From: an uncultured Lachnospiraceae bacterium
GTDB lineage: Bacteria; Bacillota; Clostridia; Lachnospirales; Lachnospiraceae
Length of the DNA: 48,028 bases
Reading direction: 5' to 3'
Assembly (NCBI GenBank): GCA_949076555.1
Contig: CARUOB010000001.1
Location: 57,285-105,312, forward strand
The first letter of the stretch is position 1. The number at the start of each line of letters is the position of its first letter. The translations under genes were made by a program, and so were the position numbers. Shown here one piece after another: positions 32,057 to 40,667 of this stretch. The notes under the pieces were generated by a model that saw only the letters and a list, made by a program, of their open reading frames with translations, searched no databases and had not been told where the DNA came from.

Positions 32057-34981
32057 ATGAGTGTGAAAAAAAACCGGGGCAGGAGACGGAAATCACAGAG
32101 GACGGCAAAGGCGGCGTGGCTGTTGACGGCAGCGCTGCTTTTGGCCTTTTTCCCGGCGGGAGACGGATCAGGAACGGTGCAGGGATCGGGAAAGCGTACG
32201 GTGCGGGTGAGTTTTTTTCCCATGGAAGGTTATCACGAAACGCTGGCGGACGGCAGTCTTTCCGGTATGGATGTGGAATATCTGGACAATCTTTGTGATT
32301 ATGTAAACTGGAACGTGGAGTATGTGCCCTGTGAAAGCTGGGACGAGGCTTTGCAGATGTTAGCTGACAAAGAGGTGGATCTGGTGGGGAGCGCCCAGTA
32401 TTCCGGCGAGCGGGCGGAAATTTACAGGTATGCGGATATTGCCAACGGCTATACCTTCGGCGCCATAGCGGTGAAGGGGGACAGCCCGCTTGCCTACGAG
32501 GACTTTGAGGCGATGAAAGACATCACCTACGGCGTCGTGGGCACTTATGTCAGGAAACAGGAGTTTCTGGAGTATCTGGAGGGACATGGCATCGAAAATC
32601 CCCGTGTGCTGGAGTATGAGAGCACGGCGGTTCTGCAGGCCGCGCTCTCCGTGCGGGAGATTGATGCGCTGGTGCATTCTCTCACGGAGATCAGGGAGGG
32701 GCAGCGTGTGATCGGCCGCTTTGCGCCGAAGCCTTTTTACTATATTACATATCCCGGAAACGAGGATCTGCTGCGGGAGCTGAATCAGGGGATCGCGGAC
32801 GTGAAGATGAACCGGCCGGAGCTTGAAAACGAGCTGATGGTGAAATACTATGACAGCCGTCTGGACCACAGGATTCTGCTGACGGGGGAGGAACTGGAAT
32901 ACATTCGAAAGAACGAGGGACTTAAGGTGGGTTATCTGGACGGTTACTATCCCTTCTCCTATGAGGATGAGGATGGCGTTTACAGAGGACTTACGCCGCA
33001 GATGCTGGAGGAGGTGTCCGTGAGCACGGGGCTTGCTTTTTCCTATGTCAGGATGGAGGACATGGATGAGGCAAAGCAGGCGCTTGCCGACGGCGTTATC
33101 GATATCATCGGTTATTGCGGGGAACGTGCGGGAAATATAAAGCAGACCGGAGGCGCCCTGACGAAAGCCTATGCGCAGGTGCCCCGGGTGCTGATTACCA
33201 GGAACGGCGGATGGGCGGAGGAGTTTGGGACGCTTGCGGTGACAGGTGACAATCTCTCGGAGGAGGGAGGCGACTCCTTTGCCGGAAAACAGACGAAACT
33301 GCTGCTCTTGGAAAGTCCGAAGGAATGTCTGCAGGCCGTGCGTTCCGGCAAGGCCGGGGCAGCGCTGTGCGACGGCTATCTGGCAGAGTATCTGCTCGGC
33401 TCCCAGTTCGGCTTCGGCCAGCTTGAGATTCATACGGTTTTGAGCGATGTGCACGGCATCCGTATGGCGGTCCGAAACGACGAGGAATCGCCGCTTCTTG
33501 GCATTTTGAATAAGGAGCTACTGGAGGTCACCGACAAGACGGTCAATGACTACATGCTGGAGGATAATTTTTATTCCAGAATGAGTGTGGACGGCTTTAT
33601 CAGAGATCACAGCATTGCGATCATTCTGGTGCTGCTTGCCGGGGCGGCCCTTGCCATTTTCGTACTGTACCGTATGCTGGAGAACAGCAGGCGGCTGCAA
33701 AAACTGATGTACAAAGATTCGGATTTCAACATATGGAATATCAACTATCTGAAATACAGGGCGTCCCTGAAACTGGGTACGGAGACGGACAAAAAATACG
33801 CCATCGTATACACGGATATCTGTCAGTTTAAGAGTTATAACGCGCTCTACGGCTGGAATGCGGGGCAGAAGCTCTTAGAACGCACCATAGAGGTGATGGC
33901 AGAGGAAGTGGGAGAAAACGAACTTTATGCCAGAAGCTACGGCAGTCATTTTGTACTTTTTGTGCAGTATACGGATATGTCTTCCCTGACGAAGCGTATG
34001 ATGGCTATGGCGAATCGGATTTCCGATCATATCTATGAGAAAGAGGGCATCCGCATGACGCAGGCCATGGGTGTGTGCGGCATCGGAAAAGGGGATACGG
34101 ATATCCAGCTTGCCCTCTCCTATGCGATTCAGGCGGTCGATCCTTTGAAGGACAGTCACAGCAACGCCATAAGCATTTACGACGAAGAGCTGCGCAAAAA
34201 ACTGCGGGAACAGCATGATCGGGAGAAACTGCTGGATTCGGCGGATTTTCAGAAAGATTTTGTGGCATACTATCAGGCGAAGGTGGATATCCGTGACGAA
34301 CATGTGGTGGGAGCGGAGGCGCTTGTGCGTTTCAAGGACCCCACGGCGAATGACGCCATCCGCGCGCCGGGATTTTTCGTGCCATATTATGAACAGACGG
34401 GAAGGATTACGGAGATTGATTTCTTTGTGATGGAGAGCGTCTGCAAGATGCTGCGAAGGCGGCTTGACGAGGGACTTCCGGTGGTTCCCGTGTCCTGCAA
34501 CTTTTCAAGGACGCACTTCGTAAAGGACGGCTTCCCGGAGCGGTTTGAGGCCATGATAGAAAAGTATCAGGTGCCAAAGGATCTGATCGAGGTGGAGATC
34601 ACGGAGACGCTTGTGGTGGAGGAGATGCAGCAGCAGAAGGTGAAGGAAAATGTGGCGATCCTGAAGGAGCGGGGCGTGCATTTGTCCATTGACGATTTTG
34701 GCTCCGGATACTCTTCGCTCGGCGTGTTTGAACAGATCCCGGCATCTGTGATCAAGCTGGACAGATCCTTCCTGCTCAACAACGAGAATCGGACAAGGCA
34801 GGTACAGATTATGAGAAATATCGTAAATCTGGCGAGAGATCTGGAAGCGCAGGTGGTCTGCGAGGGTGTGGAGACGGAAGGAGACACCGAGCTGATGATG
34901 GAGATTGGCGCTTATGTGGCGCAGGGCTACCGCTATTGTAAGCCCGTGCCGGAAGAGGTGTTTGAGGAAATGATTGTATGA
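32057..34981 (+). CDS. Tandem solute-binding domains, degenerate GGDEF, EAL c-di-GMP phosphodiesterase
   Basis: A 974-residue membrane signalling protein. After a basic N-terminus and membrane helix (AAWLLTAALLLAFFPAG) come two SBP_bac_3-type periplasmic-binding domains (~45-270 and ~285-505), a membrane helix (SIAIILVLLAGAALAIFVLY), a GGDEF domain whose signature is replaced by SYGSHF, and an EAL domain. The EAL active-site residues all appear present: GAEALVRF, CNFSRTHF, VEITET, SIDDFGSGYSSL, VIKLDRSF, CEGVET and QGYRYCKPVP. So it most likely senses a small solute, probably an amino acid, and degrades c-di-GMP. The start at 32057 follows AGGCAGG. Its stop overlaps the YdcF-like start (ATGA). 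Confidence 0.93.
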   Translation: MSVKKNRGRRRKSQRTAKAAWLLTAALLLAFFPAGDGSGTVQGSGKRTVRVSFFPMEGYHETLADGSLSGMDVEYLDNLCDYVNWNVEYVPCESWDEALQMLADKEVDLVGSAQYSGERAEIYRYADIANGYTFGAIAVKGDSPLAYEDFEAMKDITYGVVGTYVRKQEFLEYLEGHGIENPRVLEYESTAVLQAALSVREIDALVHSLTEIREGQRVIGRFAPKPFYYITYPGNEDLLRELNQGIADVKMNRPELENELMVKYYDSRLDHRILLTGEELEYIRKNEGLKVGYLDGYYPFSYEDEDGVYRGLTPQMLEEVSVSTGLAFSYVRMEDMDEAKQALADGVIDIIGYCGERAGNIKQTGGALTKAYAQVPRVLITRNGGWAEEFGTLAVTGDNLSEEGGDSFAGKQTKLLLLESPKECLQAVRSGKAGAALCDGYLAEYLLGSQFGFGQLEIHTVLSDVHGIRMAVRNDEESPLLGILNKELLEVTDKTVNDYMLEDNFYSRMSVDGFIRDHSIAIILVLLAGAALAIFVLYRMLENSRRLQKLMYKDSDFNIWNINYLKYRASLKLGTETDKKYAIVYTDICQFKSYNALYGWNAGQKLLERTIEVMAEEVGENELYARSYGSHFVLFVQYTDMSSLTKRMMAMANRISDHIYEKEGIRMTQAMGVCGIGKGDTDIQLALSYAIQAVDPLKDSHSNAISIYDEELRKKLREQHDREKLLDSADFQKDFVAYYQAKVDIRDEHVVGAEALVRFKDPTANDAIRAPGFFVPYYEQTGRITEIDFFVMESVCKMLRRRLDEGLPVVPVSCNFSRTHFVKDGFPERFEAMIEKYQVPKDLIEVEITETLVVEEMQQQKVKENVAILKERGVHLSIDDFGSGYSSLGVFEQIPASVIKLDRSFLLNNENRTRQVQIMRNIVNLARDLEAQVVCEGVETEGDTELMMEIGAYVAQGYRYCKPVPEEVFEEMIV

Positions 34982-35733
34982 GGAAAAAACCGATGACCGT
35001 TCTGTGTGTTCTGGCGGCGTTTTTGTGTTTTCTATATTGTTTTATCGTGTTTCGGATCAGGTCGGGAAACCATTTTTATCTGATTTGGGCGCTTGGCGGT
35101 CTCTTTTTTCTGGTTGTGGCGGCGGTGCTTCGCTATGACCTGTGGGCGCGTTTTCCCATGCCGCTTCGCCGGGGAATCATTGGCGTGACAGCGGTGGGAG
35201 TGATCCTCTTTGTGGTGGCGGAGGGCTGTATCTTCGCCCATTACGGGGACAAGGGCAGGCCGGGTCTTGACTATATTATCGTGCTGGGTGCGCAGATGAA
35301 GCCGGGCGGCCCAAGTGCGGTGCTCAAGTTCCGGCTGGATGCGGCTTACGACTATCTGATGGCCAACGAGGATACGCTCTGCGTGGTATCCGGCGGACAG
35401 GGGGCGAACGAGCCGTGCAGCGAGGCGGAAGGGATGTATGCCTATCTGGTGGAGCGGGGAATTGCGCCGGAGAGAATCCTGATGGAAGACAAGTCCACGG
35501 ATACTTCCGAGAATATCGCGTTCAGCGCGGCGCTCATCGGCGGTACGGACAAGGATGTGGGGATTGTCACCAACAACTTTCATGTGTTCCGGGGCGTGAT
35601 GCTCGCCAGACATGCGGGGTTTGAGAACGCCTGCGGGATTTCTGCCAGATCGAATATCTATTTTCAGCCCAATAATCTGGTGCGGGAGTTCTTTGGGATC
35701 ATGAAGGATTTGGCGTGGGGAAACTTAATCTAA
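34978..35733 (+). CDS. YdcF/SanA-like protein (DUF218)
   Basis: A 251-residue protein with three N-terminal membrane helices (from ~6-28, 33-52, 63-83) and a DUF218 domain: DYIIVLGAQMKPGGPSAVLK, CVVSGGQGANEPCSEAEGMY, LMEDKSTDTSENI and GIVTNNFHVFRGVMLARH. This domain family (ElyC, SanA, YdcF) is linked to envelope integrity and peptidoglycan lipid carriers; the reaction is not settled. It overlaps the EAL gene by four bases, so the two are translationally coupled. A 9-bp hairpin follows (35741-35771) without a T run. Confidence 0.9.
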   Translation: MRKKPMTVLCVLAAFLCFLYCFIVFRIRSGNHFYLIWALGGLFFLVVAAVLRYDLWARFPMPLRRGIIGVTAVGVILFVVAEGCIFAHYGDKGRPGLDYIIVLGAQMKPGGPSAVLKFRLDAAYDYLMANEDTLCVVSGGQGANEPCSEAEGMYAYLVERGIAPERILMEDKSTDTSENIAFSAALIGGTDKDVGIVTNNFHVFRGVMLARHAGFENACGISARSNIYFQPNNLVREFFGIMKDLAWGNLI

Positions 35734-35740
35734 AAGACAG

Positions 35741-35852
35741 GCAGATTTCGCGGGCATGTTGTGAAATCTGCGATATCCGTTCTGTAAAGGTTTCCGGACG
35801 CGGATTGTGTGATGTAAAGAACTTGACTTGCGGGTGACAGTGCGGTTAGAAT
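35741..35852 (+). promoter_or_regulatory. Hairpin and promoter upstream of the TPR lipoprotein
   Basis: A stem GCAGATTTC (35741-35749) / GAAATCTGC (35763-35771) lies after the YdcF-like gene. A likely promoter follows: TTGACT (35823-35828), 18 bp, TAGAAT (35847-35852). The rest of the 167-bp gap shows nothing more. Confidence 0.55.
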
Positions 35853-35900
35853 AAAACATGTACAGATGAATCGGTTATGTGATAAACTTGGAGACAGAAT

Positions 35901-36962
35901 GTGGAGAGACAGAGGAGAAAAGGCAGGAGAATAGCGGGATTTGCGATTGCTTTGCTGTGCGCCTTTCTGGCGGGCTGCGGGGCGGAGGCTGCGCCCAGCT
36001 ATACGAAGCAGGGCATGGAGGCAGTGGCGGAGCTTGATTATGAGAAAGCGCTTTCCCTGTTTCAGACGGCGGAGGAAAACGAGGAGGAGAAACGTCTGCT
36101 CTATCGCGGTATGGGACTCGCCTATCTTGGGAAAACGGATTATGAGGCTGCCATAACGTATCTGGAGGCGGCTTTGCGGCTGGGAAGCGGCAGGGTGGAG
36201 AATCTGGACTTTGACATCAATTATTATCTCGCCACGGCATATTATAAGAATGGACGGATGCAGGATGCGGTGCGCGTCTATGACGCGATTCTGGGAATGC
36301 GGCCGGAGGAAACGAACGCTTACTATCTGAGAGGGTGCGTGAAGCTGGCGGAAGGCGATTTTGAGGCGGCGCAGACGGATTTTGATACGGCGATTGTACA
36401 GGAACCGAAAAACTATGACCGCATGATCCGCATTTATATGGTGCTGGAAGAGTACGGTTACAAAGAGGCCGGACAGATTTATCTGCAAAACGCCATGAAG
36501 GAGAACGAAAAGTCGATTTCCGACTATGACATGGGGCGCATCTGCTATTATATGGGGGACTACGAGAATGCCAGAAGTTTTCTGGAGCGGCTAAAGACCG
36601 CCACAGACTACGGTGCGGCGCTCTATCTTGGCAGAACCTACGAGGCCCTTGGAGATTACAACTACGCGGCAAGTATTTATGCGGGTTATACGGAGTACGA
36701 TCAGAAGAAGGCGGAGATCTACAACCAGCTTGGGCTTTGCCGTATGCAGCTTGGAGAATACCAGACCGCGCTCGACGCGTTCCAGACGGCGATGAAGATC
36801 GAAGGGAACGATATGATGCAGACCTTGAAATTTAATGAGATCGTTACATATGAGTATATGGGTGAATATAAGACGGCGGCGGCGCTTATGAACAGTTATC
36901 TGCGAAGCTATCCGGATGACGATACGGCGAAACGGGAATACGAGTTTTTACAGACAAGATAA
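35901..36962 (+). CDS. TPR-repeat lipoprotein
   Basis: A 353-residue protein with a lipoprotein signal (basic RQRRKGRR, hydrophobic AGFAIALLCAFLAGC, lipobox LAGC) followed by about eight tetratricopeptide repeats, recognisable by recurring G-Y/F-A units such as AVAELDYEKALSLFQTAEE, GLAYLGKTDYEAAITYLEAA and GLCRMQLGEYQTALDAFQTA. Such proteins usually act as scaffolds on the outer membrane face. The start is a GTG at 35901 eight bases after GGAG; the ATG two bases earlier is in another frame. It has its own promoter and stands alone. Confidence 0.9.
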   Translation: MERQRRKGRRIAGFAIALLCAFLAGCGAEAAPSYTKQGMEAVAELDYEKALSLFQTAEENEEEKRLLYRGMGLAYLGKTDYEAAITYLEAALRLGSGRVENLDFDINYYLATAYYKNGRMQDAVRVYDAILGMRPEETNAYYLRGCVKLAEGDFEAAQTDFDTAIVQEPKNYDRMIRIYMVLEEYGYKEAGQIYLQNAMKENEKSISDYDMGRICYYMGDYENARSFLERLKTATDYGAALYLGRTYEALGDYNYAASIYAGYTEYDQKKAEIYNQLGLCRMQLGEYQTALDAFQTAMKIEGNDMMQTLKFNEIVTYEYMGEYKTAAALMNSYLRSYPDDDTAKREYEFLQTR

Positions 36963-37007
36963 TCATTGATTAATTCAATAGAAGAATCAGGAAGGGAGAA
37001 TGATATT

Positions 37008-37412
37008 ATGAAGAATACGTATTTGCGTGTGAAAGGCATTATCAAAAAAGGAGATACCTATCTTCTCTTGAAGAGATGGATGGACGACCGCATTCCGGAT
37101 CCTTTTGTCTGGGAGTTTATCGATGCGGAAGTGCCCCACGGCGAGGCGCCCGATGAGACGATGCTGAACGCGATCTCGGAGCTGATGTCCATAAGCGGTA
37201 AGATTGACAAGGTTGAGTATATATGGTCCCAGCTTCTCGGGGAGACGCACTGTGTCGGTATCGCTTACCTCTGTTCCATTCCGGAGGAGGAGGAAGCCAA
37301 TATTGTCCTGTCGGAGGACTACGGCAGCTACGAGTGGGTGAAGCGGAAAGATTTCCCCAAATATATTGAAAACCAGTATGTACTGAAAGATTTGGAGGGC
37401 AAGAAACTTTGA
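37008..37412 (+). CDS. Nudix-like protein with degenerate Nudix box
   Basis: A 134-residue protein with the Nudix fold order: LRVKGIIKKGDTYLLLKR at the start and a PHGEAPDETMLNAISELMSI helix where the Nudix box should be. The REUxEExGU part is changed to SELMSISG, so the catalytic glutamates are mostly missing and hydrolysis of a nucleoside diphosphate is doubtful. It may be a binding or regulatory relative. The start is 37008 with AGGGAG nine bases upstream. Its stop overlaps the pyrF start (TTGA), so the two are coupled. Confidence 0.78.
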   Translation: MKNTYLRVKGIIKKGDTYLLLKRWMDDRIPDPFVWEFIDAEVPHGEAPDETMLNAISELMSISGKIDKVEYIWSQLLGETHCVGIAYLCSIPEEEEANIVLSEDYGSYEWVKRKDFPKYIENQYVLKDLEGKKL

Positions 37413-38356
37413 TTAACACACTGACAGAGAAGATTAAGAAACTGGAGGCGCCTATCGTGGTGGGACTCGATCCTACCATGAAATTTGTGCCTGAACATAT
37501 CAAAAAGCAGGCTTTTGCCGAGTATGGGGAAACCATGAAAGGCGCAGCGGAAGCGGTCTGGCTTTTCAATAAGGGGATCGTGGATGCAATTTGTGATCTG
37601 GTGCCTGCAGCGAAGCCGCAGATCGCCATGTATGAACAGTTTGGCGTGGAGGGCATAAACGCTTTTCAAAAGACGGTGGCCTACTGTAAAGAGAAGGGGC
37701 TTATGGTGATCGGTGACATCAAGCGCGGCGATATCGGATCTACCTCCGATGCCTACGCGGTGGGACATCTGGGTCAGGTGCAGGTCGGAGAGACCATGTG
37801 CCGCGGTTTTGACGAGGACTTTGCCACCATCAATCCGTATCTTGGTTCGGACGGCGTGAAGCCCTTTATCGAAGTCTGCAAGAAGGAGAAAAAGGGACTC
37901 TTTATTCTCGTAAAGACATCCAATCCAAGCAGCGGCGAGTTTCAGGATCAGTTGGTGCTGCCGGAGGGAAGTACGGATGTCTCCAAGGCAAGACCGCTCT
38001 ACGAGATCGTCGGTGAGAAGGTGGCTGAGTGGGCCGAGGATCACATGGGCGAAACCTACAGCTATGTCGGCGCGGTGGTGGGCGCGACTTACCCGGAGAT
38101 GGGAAAGATTCTTCGCCGGATCATGCCGAAGTCCTATATTCTGGTGCCCGGTTACGGCGCGCAGGGCGCAAGAGGCAAGGATTTGAAACACTTTTTCGAC
38201 GAGGACGGGCTTGGCGCCATCGTTAATTCTTCCAGAGGCATCATAGCAGCTTATCAGCAGGAGGCTTATGCGAAATACGGGCCGGAAAATTATGCCGACG
38301 CGTCGCGGGCTGCGGTGCTTGATATGAAGGAAGACATCAAAGCGGGTATATTCTAG
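37409..38356 (+). CDS. pyrF: Orotidine 5'-phosphate decarboxylase
   Basis: A 315-residue type 2 (longer) OMP decarboxylase making UMP. The active site appears as GDIKRGDIGST, with PIVVGLDPTM at the start, AKPQIAMYEQFG, NPYLGSDG and the phosphate site PGYGAQGARGKD. The start is probably the TTG at 37409, which overlaps the Nudix gene stop; GGAGGG lies about ten bases upstream. No other pyrimidine gene is in the window, whereas pyrF is often clustered with pyrD/pyrK/pyrE. Confidence 0.95.
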   Translation: MINTLTEKIKKLEAPIVVGLDPTMKFVPEHIKKQAFAEYGETMKGAAEAVWLFNKGIVDAICDLVPAAKPQIAMYEQFGVEGINAFQKTVAYCKEKGLMVIGDIKRGDIGSTSDAYAVGHLGQVQVGETMCRGFDEDFATINPYLGSDGVKPFIEVCKKEKKGLFILVKTSNPSSGEFQDQLVLPEGSTDVSKARPLYEIVGEKVAEWAEDHMGETYSYVGAVVGATYPEMGKILRRIMPKSYILVPGYGAQGARGKDLKHFFDEDGLGAIVNSSRGIIAAYQQEAYAKYGPENYADASRAAVLDMKEDIKAGIF

Positions 38357-38369
38357 GATTATCATATTG

Positions 38370-38432
38370 GTATATTTTGTAAGAAAAGACGGCATACTAT
38401 CCTTAATCATCAAAGAAAGGATCGTATGCCGT
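38370..38432 (+). promoter_or_regulatory. Sigma-G-like promoter and dyad before spoVAD
   Basis: GTATA (38370-38374), exactly 18 bp, CATACTA (38393-38399) fits the published sigma-G consensus GHATR-N18-CATWHTA at every position. A dyad overlaps it: ACGGCATAC (38389-38397) with GTATGCCGT (38424-38432), plus inner ATCCTT/AAGGAT, the latter holding the ribosome-binding site. Transcription from this promoter would start inside the dyad, leaving the mRNA unfolded; only read-through transcripts would carry the RBS-masking hairpin. Confidence 0.75.
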
Positions 38433-38433
38433 T

Positions 38434-39450
38434 ATGTTAGGAAAGCAGAGCATTCAGTTTGAGAAGAAACCATATATCATAAGCAGCGCCTCCATTGTCG
38501 GAAGCAAGGAGGCAGAAGGCCCCATGGGGGAGCTTTTTGATAAGGTCGGTTATGACGATAGCTTCGGCGCACAGAACTGGGAGGAGGCGGAAAGCCGCCT
38601 GCAGAAGGAGGCGCTGGAGATTGCGATTTCAAAAGCCGGGCTTACCAAGCAGGATATTCAGATGGTGTTAGCCGGAGATCTTCTGGGGCAGTCTATTGCC
38701 AGCAGCTTCGGATTGGCCGGGTATCAGCTTCCCCATGTGGGGCTTTACGGCGCCTGCTCCACCTGCGGGCTGTCCTTAACCATGGGCGGCGCGATGGTTT
38801 CGGCGGGGTTTGCCGGGAAAGCGGCCTGTATCACGTCCAGCCACTTTGCCAGCGCGGAGAAAGAGTTCCGGTTTCCGCTTTCCTACGGCAACCAGAGACC
38901 CAAGTCAGCAACGTGGACGGTGACGGGCAGCGGCGCGTTTCTGGTTTCCTCACAGCCGGGGAAGCAGACGCGGGCGGTGATGGATGGCGTGACGATCGGC
39001 AAAATAATGGATTATGGAATAAAAGATTCCATGAATATGGGCGCCTGCATGGCCCCGGCCGCCGCTGATACAATCGCACAGAATCTAGCGGATTTCGGGA
39101 GAGAGCCGAAGGATTACGATAAGATTATCACAGGGGATCTTGGTGAGGTGGGGCAGCAGCTTTTGTTTGATCTGCTTGCCAAGAAGCACATCGATATCAC
39201 CAGACAGCATATGGACTGTGGCATCGAGATCTACGACAGCGAGAGGCAGCACACGGACGCAGGCGGCTCCGGCTGCGGGTGCAGCGCGGTGGTACTGTCG
39301 GCGTATATCTTAAAAAAGATCGAGGAGGGTATCTGGAAGAGAGTGCTCTTTGTGCCGACAGGAGCGCTCCTGTCGAAGACCAGCTTTAACGAGGGACAGT
39401 CTATTCCCGGCATCGCGCATGGGGTGGTGCTGGAGCAGTACAGGGGGTAA
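38434..39450 (+). CDS. spoVAD: Stage V sporulation protein AD
   Basis: A 338-residue thiolase-fold protein. SpoVAD is the dipicolinic-acid-binding subunit of the SpoVA complex. The family blocks are GPMGELFDKVGYDDSFGAQ, the Cys-containing GLYGACSTCGLSLTMGGAMV, SSHFASAEKEFRFPLSYGNQ and QHTDAGGSGCGCSAVVLSAY. It is alone, 31 kb from spoVAC, with its own forespore-type promoter and a terminator at 39468. AAAGGA lies 13 bases before the ATG, rather far. Confidence 0.96.
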   Translation: MLGKQSIQFEKKPYIISSASIVGSKEAEGPMGELFDKVGYDDSFGAQNWEEAESRLQKEALEIAISKAGLTKQDIQMVLAGDLLGQSIASSFGLAGYQLPHVGLYGACSTCGLSLTMGGAMVSAGFAGKAACITSSHFASAEKEFRFPLSYGNQRPKSATWTVTGSGAFLVSSQPGKQTRAVMDGVTIGKIMDYGIKDSMNMGACMAPAAADTIAQNLADFGREPKDYDKIITGDLGEVGQQLLFDLLAKKHIDITRQHMDCGIEIYDSERQHTDAGGSGCGCSAVVLSAYILKKIEEGIWKRVLFVPTGALLSKTSFNEGQSIPGIAHGVVLEQYRG

Positions 39451-39467
39451 AACGGGACAGGGAAATG

Positions 39468-39499
39468 GAAAGACCGGGCGATGTCTGGTCTTTCTTTTT
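39468..39499 (+). terminator. Rho-independent terminator after spoVAD
   Basis: Stem GAAAGACC (39468-39475) / GGTCTTTC (39487-39494), loop of 11, followed by TTTTT. Confidence 0.88.
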
Positions 39500-39589
39500 G
39501 CTCGCTTTTTTCAAAATTAGTTTTCGCTATTTTGAAAATGGGTTGCTAAAAAAGGAAGTTTGATATAATATACAATATTAGTTAGAAAA

Positions 39590-39952
39590 TTGGACATAAT
39601 TCCACAGTGGGATCATATTTTATACGATGAAGAAAATTTTCAGAGAATACCTGAACAATTACGTGCTAACGGTAAAGAATTTTGTCAAAATATAATTAAT
39701 GGAGCAATTGCTTCAGTTAAGAAGCGTATTGAAGCTAATTACAAGACAGTTGTTCCACAATTATATAATGATAAAATTCAGCTTTTGGCTCCGCTATATC
39801 TGACAAACCCAGATAAACCGGATTTGGCGTTGGTTTTATCTTTGAACGAGGATAAAACTGTATATTATGGACATACATGCCTTACAACAGAAATGGCATA
39901 TAATAATGCTAGGCTGATTGCCCGACCGGATAGTTATTGGCTTCAACCATAA
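39590..39952 (+). pseudogene. DUF3825-like C-terminal remnant in AT-rich DNA
   Basis: The 120-codon frame resembles the C-terminal part of DUF3825 proteins as I remember them (NYKTVVPQLYNDKIQLLAPL and TTEMAYNNARLIARPDSYWL). It has no ATG, only a TTG at 39590 with no ribosome-binding site, and the large N-terminal part is absent. The stretch is clearly AT-richer (about 30-45% G+C per line, by eye) than its neighbours, which points to acquisition and loss. TATAAT (39564) upstream is probably chance. Confidence 0.6.
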
Positions 39953-40374
39953 ATTTATGTTGATTTATTAGAAAAAGGTGGGTATAATATATTACGGTAG
40001 ATAGGATTTATATAGTTTTTGATATTTGCTAGGTTTGTTTTTTGTTAATTCTTGCATAGTGTTATGGTTGGGGCAATAATCCGTTAGGATTATTGCCCTT
40101 ATGCTTGATTTAATACAGAAATCATATTCAGTGTCGTAAAATTCATGGTTTGATTCGGTAGCTCCAGTAATGCCGTCCGTATGCAAAAAATGCAATCCAT
40201 ATTGGCGGGAAACGGAAGGTCGGAAAAACCGGGTGACAGCCGCCGCCTTCATGTGGTAGACTTATCTGGTATCCGAAAGGATGCGTGACATAAGTTGGTT
40301 TCGGAAAAGTATGGAATGAAAGTATCGCATCCGATATATGGGATGGGGAAGGAAGTGAGACAAGGGTGCGGGAG
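39953..40374. other. Intergenic region with a 12-bp hairpin
   Basis: AT-rich up to about 40140, then normal. It holds a perfect hairpin GGGCAATAATCC-GTTA-GGATTATTGCCC (40071-40098) followed by TTATG; this could be a terminator of the lost gene. No convincing gene is present. Further on, GGATGCG and CGCATCC words (near 40277 and 40327) could form a long-range stem ahead of the next small gene. Confidence 0.45.
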
Positions 40375-40596
40375 ATGGAATTTAAGATGGAGCGGCCGGG
40401 GCTTCTCAAAGAGGGGGACAAGGTCACGGTGACTGAGGGCGTACTTCCGAGCAATTATTATTATACGATAGATCCGTCTCTTGCCATGTCCGGCAACTTC
40501 CCTTTCAGAGAGCGGATGCTGGAGCGGGAGGGCGTGGTGACGGAGATCATCGAAAATGCCAGAGGATTTTATGTGAAAGCCAGATTCGGGGAATGA
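40375..40596 (+). CDS. Small conserved-type hypothetical protein
   Basis: A 73-residue protein (MEFKMERPGLLKEGDKVTVT) that is likely a small beta-barrel: short strands with GDKVTVTEG, YYYTIDPSLAMSGNFPFRER, and a closing REGVVTEIIE. I recall similar proteins of unknown function in Lachnospiraceae. The start is uncertain: ATG 40375 has AAGGG eight bases upstream, while GTG 40366 would add three residues. It precedes ridA and may be part of the same transcript. Confidence 0.65.
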   Translation: MEFKMERPGLLKEGDKVTVTEGVLPSNYYYTIDPSLAMSGNFPFRERMLEREGVVTEIIENARGFYVKARFGE

Positions 40597-40667
40597 TGTG
40601 TGAGAAGAATTTTTTAAGCTGAGCAGCAAGGGATATATCACTAAGAACAAGGAAAGAGAGGGAAACA

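Noticed and set aside
38389..38432. Terminator between pyrF and spoVAD
   Set aside because: The dyad is strong but is followed directly by the spoVAD start codon with no T run, and a sigma-G promoter overlaps its left arm.
39500..40374. Prophage or integrative element
   Set aside because: No integrase, attachment repeats or phage genes; only an AT-rich gene fragment and hairpin.
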